Below are positions 58,469-64,000 of a DNA stretch of 64,000 nucleotides, one piece after another. Within the stretch, counting starts at the first letter, position 1, and each line of letters starts with the position of its first letter. Under the pieces are notes generated by a model. That model saw nothing but the letters and a program-made list of their open reading frames with translations. It was not told where the DNA came from and did no database searches. The DNA lies in assembly GCA_029216955.1 (NCBI GenBank), contig JANAVB010044018.1, positions 1,252,621 to 1,316,620 on the forward strand. The letters run 5' to 3'. The stretch comes from Iris pallida (taxonomy: Eukaryota; Streptophyta; Magnoliopsida; Asparagales; Iridaceae). Made by a program: the position numbers and the translations under genes.

Positions 58469-60307
58469 GTTAGTACCAGGAAGAACTTGACTGAAGGAAA
58501 TTTTCATTTTGAGTCTCCCTATCTTATTTTATTGATTTTTTTTTGTAATTATTTTCTTTTTCTTATGGATTCTGATTCTTCTAATTGGTAATGGTATGAT
58601 TGTCAAAATATATGTTCATATCACGAGGGTGACAAGGACAACATATTACCGGCTGAGAGCTTAACCACATCGCCTATCTTCTCATGATATGGGTTCTCTA
58701 GGGTGATGTGTATTAATAATCATGTATATATTACCAGATAGTTGCCTTGGGACTGATCAAGTGAGAGAATTATTTGATAGTTATTCTTTTGTTTTCCTAC
58801 TTTTACTTGTAATTTACATATACATGCCATCTGCGAATAGCCATTTTTATATCTGCATATGTTTCTAGTCTATTTTTTTAGTAATGCAACTGATATGTTA
58901 GTATTTTAGTGATGCAATTGATACATATATCGCATGTATATATAAGATTGATACACATTACTCTCTGAAAATGCACGACTCGATTGGAATTCTCTAAATG
59001 GTTCAGTTCCTTCTGAGTGACAATAATCCGATCGGAGTTAACGAACTATAAGTTACTACCTATATGACACAATCTCAAGTTCTAGTTATCAAAGTTCCTG
59101 TATCATGTCGTATCCTATTACAATAATCTGCTCTAATGTATATTTTCTGAAATTAACGGGGCAGAAATGTATATTTTCTGATTTTATAACATTTTCTTAT
59201 TTCTTTTTTGGCTTTTCAAAACCAATAACTCTGAACTCCTATTCAAAACTGTCGAAGCTACTGAAACCACCAATATTAACACTCATAAGAAGCATCTGAT
59301 ATTGATTACCATAATTGGAACCTGGTTTTTAAGTATTGGCAGAAACCATCATGTTTTGGATATTTCAGATCATTATTGAAGGGTCTGAAATGCTGAACCG
59401 ACTTATTCAAAAGCGTCAAACTCCTTAAACTCTGCCAAAACTGAGACTCATAGGATGGGTCCGGAACCTACCTACATTGTTTTTGAACCTTGATGATAAG
59501 ATACAAAATAGTTAACAAGTATGGGTAATTCTAAATTCTATTATACGATAATAATGAAAGTATGGCTGCCTGTTGAAGCTTGGTAATGGCTTGGGTAATC
59601 TCAAGGAGGGGAATGCAATTGTAATTGAAGAGAAATGAAGGAATCATCACCAAAATTTCAACTTGTGGATCGACAAATCTACTACACTCCAGATGCCCAA
59701 TTCATGAGCATGATAAGTCTTCTTTTTTAAGCTTTCGTGTGGGACAATCATCACGATATATCCCTTTGCCGGTGATCATAATTAGGATACAAGTCACTAA
59801 GGTGGTAGTTTTGACAAAATAACGTTGTGCTCTTCTAAGTGGATCACTATGTAATCACTTCCTATGTTATAAAAGGAGCCTAGTTCTATATGGGCAAGGG
59901 CAAACATACAGACAAGATAGTTAACTTCTGCTATCTTCAAGCTATCCTCAAGGCCTATGTTTCAAGTAGTAGCCATTGTGGAACATTTACAAATAGCGAC
60001 AAGTAACCTTATTCCATTTTGCATGATATGTGCATGGACCTTTCTTTGATCATTTTACATCAATTATTGTCTCGACATTAAGAATAAACAGGATTTTGTT
60101 CATAAAAAGCTAGGGAGCTTTTTGCCATATGACTAGTGATTTACAGATTATTTTTCCAACTCCCCCCCCCCCCAGATTTGAGTATCTCCACAGAATAAAA
60201 AGTTTTATGTGTTCAACTCTTCATAATAGCCAAAATTCCCTATTATTTGTTTCTCCCTAACATTATTATATCTTGACATTTGACTCGAGTTGTATGCATA
60301 ATTTTAG
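58469..60307. other. CACTA interior without a recognised gene
   Basis: AT-rich sequence with no convincing exon; a short poly-C run lies near 60163. The frame at 59105-59299 is low-complexity and not protein-like. Confidence 0.5.
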
Positions 60308-60576
60308 CTTCATCTTCTAGAGGGAGGCCTTCATGCTGATATCAATGGAGACGGAGTTTTAGATCATGTTCAGGTGCACAATATTTAAGTTTCGTTATAA
60401 CTGTTTCATTGCTTCATCAACAGAGGAAATTTAGATCGAAACTCATTCAAATATAATCATTATTAATATGGGGGTCATATTTGTTTCCCAGCACCCGAAA
60501 TTTGGCTGCTACTGTCGTCAGTGTTGCCAAAAGATGAGAGGTCCAAAGATCAGGAGATGATGGCAGTTTAGGATGT

Positions 60577-60782
60577 TTAGGTGGCATTGGGATTGCTTAT
60601 CGTGGCTGCTTCTGTTTTTTTAAAGCAGTTCAAATAACTTTGCTAACAACTGCTTACCAAACACCGTTTGGAAAGCCACTTCTAATTTTGGGGTAGCTTC
60701 GAAAGAAGTTGGGAGGCTGCTGTCAAAATATGCTTTTGTTGCCACTTTTTGAAAAACAGAAGCAATTTCAAACCTGGCCTTA
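60577..60782. mobile_element. Tourist-like MITE (200 bp) in the FG-GAP intron
   Basis: 60580-60779, flanked by TTA on both sides. The ends GGTGGCATTGGGATTGCTT and (complement) GGCCAGGTTTGAAATTGCTT are imperfect inverted repeats, with TTCTGTTTTT further in. Size, TTA duplication and lack of coding fit a PIF/Harbinger-type MITE. Confidence 0.6.
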
Positions 60783-61843
60783 GTCCACTTCGCTTGCACA
60801 CACAATACAAAGGGTAGGAAACAACCTTGGCTAAGTAACTTTCACACTACACCTGATAATATGAAATTTATCACATATACAGGACCATCCATGTGATCTC
60901 ATAAGCAAGGCAGCTTTAATAATGTGAATACATGTTGTAGCTTAATGCCAGAATCGTTAATGAATGCCATCTAACCATGCCAACTTGTGTATATGAACAT
61001 ATAGATTCTCAAGCATTCAAAGGCAAGAAATAAGGGAAGTTCAAGGTCCTATAGTCAAAATAGGGGCCAGGGGTTTGTTTTATTACCCCAAGTAAGATTT
61101 CCATGAAACAATATCGTAAACCGAGAATGATAAAATACATTTACACTTTCATATTGTACATCAGCATTCAACTTTAAGTTTCAACAAAACCAAATTCCAA
61201 TTCTTTGCATGTGTTTCGTTAAGTTGTGCATATATTCCCCTCATAATATTTGGAGGTGAAGTTATTTCTCCAACACAAATGAGAGAAGCATACTTCATTT
61301 GATAGAAGCATTTGTTAACTTAACAGCTGAAGTTGCATTAGTGACATGACATGATACATGGAATTGGAATTGACTCGTAAATGGATGACACAGTCGTTTC
61401 AATTGGTCCAAGAGGGTTAAAGTATCTTTGTCCTAAGAGCATGTCGTCAGACTCTTTCTTATCATCATCGACAATGGATGTCACTGTAATGCAGCAGCTC
61501 ATTTAAGAAACTAAATGCATCCTTTTTTTTTTTTACTACTTCACATTTATTTGCATTGTCATTAACATTGGTAGCTACAGTATCACATATGCTATGTCAG
61601 CAATATGAATACAGATGTTAGGCATGGCGTAAACTGGAGTTCTTCCAAATCATCTTTCAATAACTTAGTTCCTGTTTTTTCTTTTCCTAACTTGTTGATC
61701 AATTTATTTTTATGATGTATTTCTCAGATTGTTTTAGTATAAAATTGCCTCAACTGCCTCATAAACTCAATTTACTCTATAAGAAATTGTAGTTCATACA
61801 TTCATATACTGGTAATCAGCAAGTAACTCATTTTCTATTTCAG
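60783..61843. other. Rest of the intron in the captured FG-GAP fragment
   Basis: No gene or repeat seen apart from short homopolymers; it ends in a good acceptor (TTCTATTTCAG). Confidence 0.5.
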
Positions 61844-62443
61844 GTTGTGGGGGGGAATGGAGCTGAACAAACTGTGGTTAGTGGTTCTATGGAAGTACTG
61901 AGACCATGTTGGGCAGTTGCCACCTCAGGTGTACCAGTAAAGGAGCAGATTTTCAATGCTTCTATATGCCATCACTCCCATTTCAACATGTTCCGACATG
62001 GAGATTTTGGAAGAAGTTTTGGGAGAACTTATGATGCGGGTACACTGGAGGTGGCAACCCCTATACTGGTCCGAAGAGATGATGGACATGATCATAGGAA
62101 AAGAAGTCACGGTAATGTTGTGTTCTTGACAAACCGAGGAGAGGCTTGTGTTTCGTCAAGGCTTCTTTGTCCACAAGACAAATTGATGGTTTTCTTTTGC
62201 CCAGATATTCACCATTACATACTTCTAGCGATTGTTTATTACTCTACTCATCGAGTCGCTCAGTCATGTTTCACTCGTTTTCTCTCGGGTTAGGTCACTG
62301 CTTATTCCCCAGGCCTGCATGGTGCGTATGCCATCTGGAGATGGCAACTGACAACGGATGCAACATGGTCGAATCTTCCATCTTCGTCTGGCATGATGGA
62401 AGCCGTGGCGGTGCCTACCTTGAAGGCATTCTCCCTCATTGAA

Positions 62444-62560
62444 CTTAGTTAGCCCAGGTAGGCCATGTATAGCAGTAAAATTTTCCAAAAGCAACCAAAT
62501 CAATAGTATAGCAGTGTGCATGATATCATCTATCCTTAGTTAGCCCAGGTAGGCCATGTA
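62444..62560. repeat. 26 bp direct repeat
   Basis: A 26 bp block beginning CTTAGTTAGCCCAGGTAGG occurs at 62444-62469 and again at 62535-62560. It starts just where the FG-GAP fragment ends, so it may mark a joining point between captured pieces. Confidence 0.7.
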
Positions 62561-62652
62561 CTGATGTGTCCATTACTACAAATTTTATGTACTACTACAA
62601 ACTACCATCTGACATTTCCTCCATTGGTTAGATTGACTAAATAGAATAAGGT

Positions 62653-62661
62653 TATATATAT

Positions 62662-62726
<65 letters not shown>
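62653..62726. repeat. (AT)n microsatellite
   Basis: About 35 AT units with one interruption. Confidence 0.9.
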
Positions 62727-62727
<1 letters not shown>

Positions 62728-63160
62728 CAAAAAACAAAAATATAAGAAAAGGTGAGAGACCCCCCTTGGGAGTTTGACAAATGTTTGCTTTGTAGTATGT
62801 TTCGATGAATGAATAAATTTACCTTCGTTTTCATGTGTGTAGAATTTGGGTGCAGGTAACACCTATGTTGTTGTGCTAGAGGGAAGGTTTTCATGTGAGG
62901 ATGGCCCAGTTTTTAGAGGAACATCCCAAGGTATGCAAAGGCAATATTTTCCTTTTCTGTATATTATTAGAATTATAATTATGTTGAGATATTGTTTTCA
63001 AGTCAATAATCTCATATTTGGTCTGGGACAAAAGATGAGTGACATAAGAGTTAATTATTTACTTCTTATTTTTCTAAAATGAATGGTTTGTAGGACGTAT
63101 ATACTTCACAGTGCCATGACTATCATCCCATTCATGACTATACTGCTATTGTATTGCCAG
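62727..63160. other. CACTA interior, one possible unrecognised exon
   Basis: A short frame at about 62852-62930 (GNTYVVVLEGRFSCEDGPVF) looks exon-like and follows an AG, but I do not recognise it. The remainder is intron-like. Confidence 0.35.
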
Positions 63161-63406
63161 ATTTTACGCGTATACTATCCATGTCTGCGAAGTCATCTGG
63201 AGCATCACATTGTCAAATGACAAATGACTGGTTTTGGTGGTGTGGTCAATTTTGAGGTGAGCCACGTTATGCAATCATTATCCTTTACTTCCATTGTCAT
63301 CCTTTACTGACATTGTTGATACATAATATTTTAAAGCTTATTGTAATTTGTTATGCAGTTAAACGAAGGCTTGAGCTCTCTTATGAAGTTTATTGATTAT
63401 TTGAAG
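63161..63406 (+). pseudogene. Captured fragment of cystathionine gamma-synthase
   Basis: Exon 63161-63256 reads ILRVYYPCLRSHLEHHIVK, a stop (TGA, 63218), then QMTGFGGVVNFE, ending at a good donor. The next exon starts at 63359 (LNEGLSSLMKFIDYLK). The MTGFGGVVxFE segment is characteristic of cystathionine gamma-synthase, a PLP enzyme of methionine synthesis in plastids. The PLP lysine and the remainder are absent. The fragment has one stop and cannot be functional. Confidence 0.75.
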
Positions 63407-63755
63407 ATGCACAAATTTGAGAGGTTTTAAAATTCTTTTTTTTTTTGTATTGCACTTGAGATTGTAAGCTAGCAATAACATTCTCTTTTTTATATTCATC
63501 ATGTGAATGAAACCATTGTGAGCTAACAACATTGTAGTTACTTTTTGTTTTTTGATGGAAGATTGCTATGTAAACTTGATACATTTATTAGTTAATACAA
63601 CTTTGATTGAGTTTTTTCATTCTTGATGATTGTTGATATTTATGCGAAATTTTATGTTCTGATGTATTTCAGTTTTGTATAAAGGATAAACAGGTTTAAA
63701 TAGATTTGATATTGAATGAATTGAGTTTTTTTTTTAATTCTATTTCCACAAAAAC

Positions 63756-63983
63756 GACAGACTTTACCTGTTGAAAAAGTAAAATTAGTGGCCGACCAAT
63801 TTACATTGTATTTGACAGTTTTTGTCCGTAGTTTTTATTTGACAGATAATAACTGTCATTTTATTCAGCTATAAAACGACAGTCCAAAACTGTCGTTTAA
63901 ATTTTGGGACGCGCTATTAACGACGGATGTTCTGACAGGTCAAAACTGTCGTTTAATGTGATTTACGACAGTTTTGGTCTGTC
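63756..63983. repeat. Right subterminal 17 bp palindromic repeats (four clear copies)
   Basis: GACAGATAATAACTGTC (63841-63857), GACAGTCCAAAACTGTC (63878-63894), GACAGGTCAAAACTGTC (63934-63950) and GACAGTTTTGGTCTGTC (63967-63983). Decayed units lie at 63756-63772 and 63814-63830. Same length and GAC...GTC form as the left-end units. Confidence 0.75.
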
Positions 63984-64000
63984 GAAAAATACATATTTTG

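Larger units (their letters stand above)
60308..62441 (+). pseudogene. Captured fragment of an FG-GAP repeat (integrin-alpha-like) protein gene
   Basis: Exons: 60308-60373 (LHLLEGGLHADINGDGVLDH, with the FG-GAP calcium-loop motif DxNGDGxxD), 61844-62145 (VGGNGAEQTVVSGSMEVLRP onward to FLTNRGE) and 62294-62441 (VTAYSPGLHGAYAIWRWQL onward to PTLKAFSL). This is the conserved region of the single-pass FG-GAP repeat protein found in plants. Splice sites are mostly good; the donor after 62145 reads GC. The 5' and 3' parts of the gene are missing. A MITE sits in the first intron. Confidence 0.8.
52122..64000 (+). mobile_element. CACTA-type DNA transposon carrying captured host gene fragments (non-autonomous)
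   Basis: The left terminus CACTACACCAAAAT begins at 52122 directly in the 3' part of element E. The window ends in ATATTTTG, the complement of CAAAATAT, so the opposite terminus should lie about 8 bp further right, giving about 11.9 kb. Both ends hold 17 bp palindromic subterminal repeats, typical of the superfamily. No TnpA- or TnpD-like sequence is seen. The interior holds exons and introns from at least five unrelated host genes. Such gene-carrying CACTA elements are known in plants; this one I do not recognise. Confidence 0.75.

Noticed and set aside
62602..62894. Two minus-strand frames with long Tyr-Ile runs
   Set aside because: They are translations of the (AT)n microsatellite.

Overview
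The window is flowering-plant nuclear DNA made almost entirely of nested transposable elements; I see no intact single-copy host gene. Plant origin is indicated by Ty3/gypsy elements of the Tat type (second RNase H before integrase, no chromodomain), a SIRE-type Ty1/copia element, a Del/Tekay-like long-LTR element, a CACTA DNA transposon, and introns holding recognisable pieces of plant genes (UFD2/PUB-type ubiquitin E4, SYD/BRM-type SNF2, FG-GAP protein, cystathionine gamma-synthase). The species cannot be told from the sequence.

Left two thirds (1-41410). Element B, a Tat element on the minus strand, has its 5' LTR at 40128-41410 and gag-pol down to about 31480. Element A, a sister copy on the plus strand, sits inside B's 3' region; its 3' LTR ends at 16286 and B resumes at 16287. 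A is itself interrupted at 1374 by a minus-strand copia-type LTR (element C, 104-1373). B is interrupted again at 19069-29199 by element T, with 2.97 kb LTRs, a 4.2 kb non-coding interior and a 5 bp target duplication (GGCGC/GGAGC). Because A lies inside B in opposite orientation, 1374-13477 and 16287-38520 (without T) form an inverted repeat with arms of about 12.1 kb.

Both A and B carry, between pol and the 3' LTR, a gene on the opposite strand to gag-pol. In A it can be read as a complete transcription unit: TATA box (14627-14634), three exons with GT-AG introns (572 and 76 bp), and an AATAAA signal (9770-9775). The predicted product is about 1340 residues: a plant-mobile-domain-like region, a nuclear-type basic/acidic stretch and a C-terminal coiled coil. 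It carries far fewer stop codons than gag-pol of the same copy.

Middle (41411-52121). Next come a chromovirus-like 3' end with an LTR (D), a Del/Tekay-like LTR remnant (G), a minus-strand LTR with its polypurine tract (F), and the SIRE-type copia element E (LTR, PBS, gag, decayed pol), which probably lies inside F.

Right (52122-64000). E is interrupted after pol by a CACTA element. Its left terminus is at 52122, and the last bases of the window look like the mirror-image terminus about 8 bp short of its end. No transposase is seen. The interior carries exon-intron pieces of at least five unrelated host genes, all in the same orientation, and both ends carry a 17 bp palindromic subterminal motif. 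This makes it a large gene-capturing (Pack-type) CACTA, the second main point of interest beside the antisense gene of A and B.
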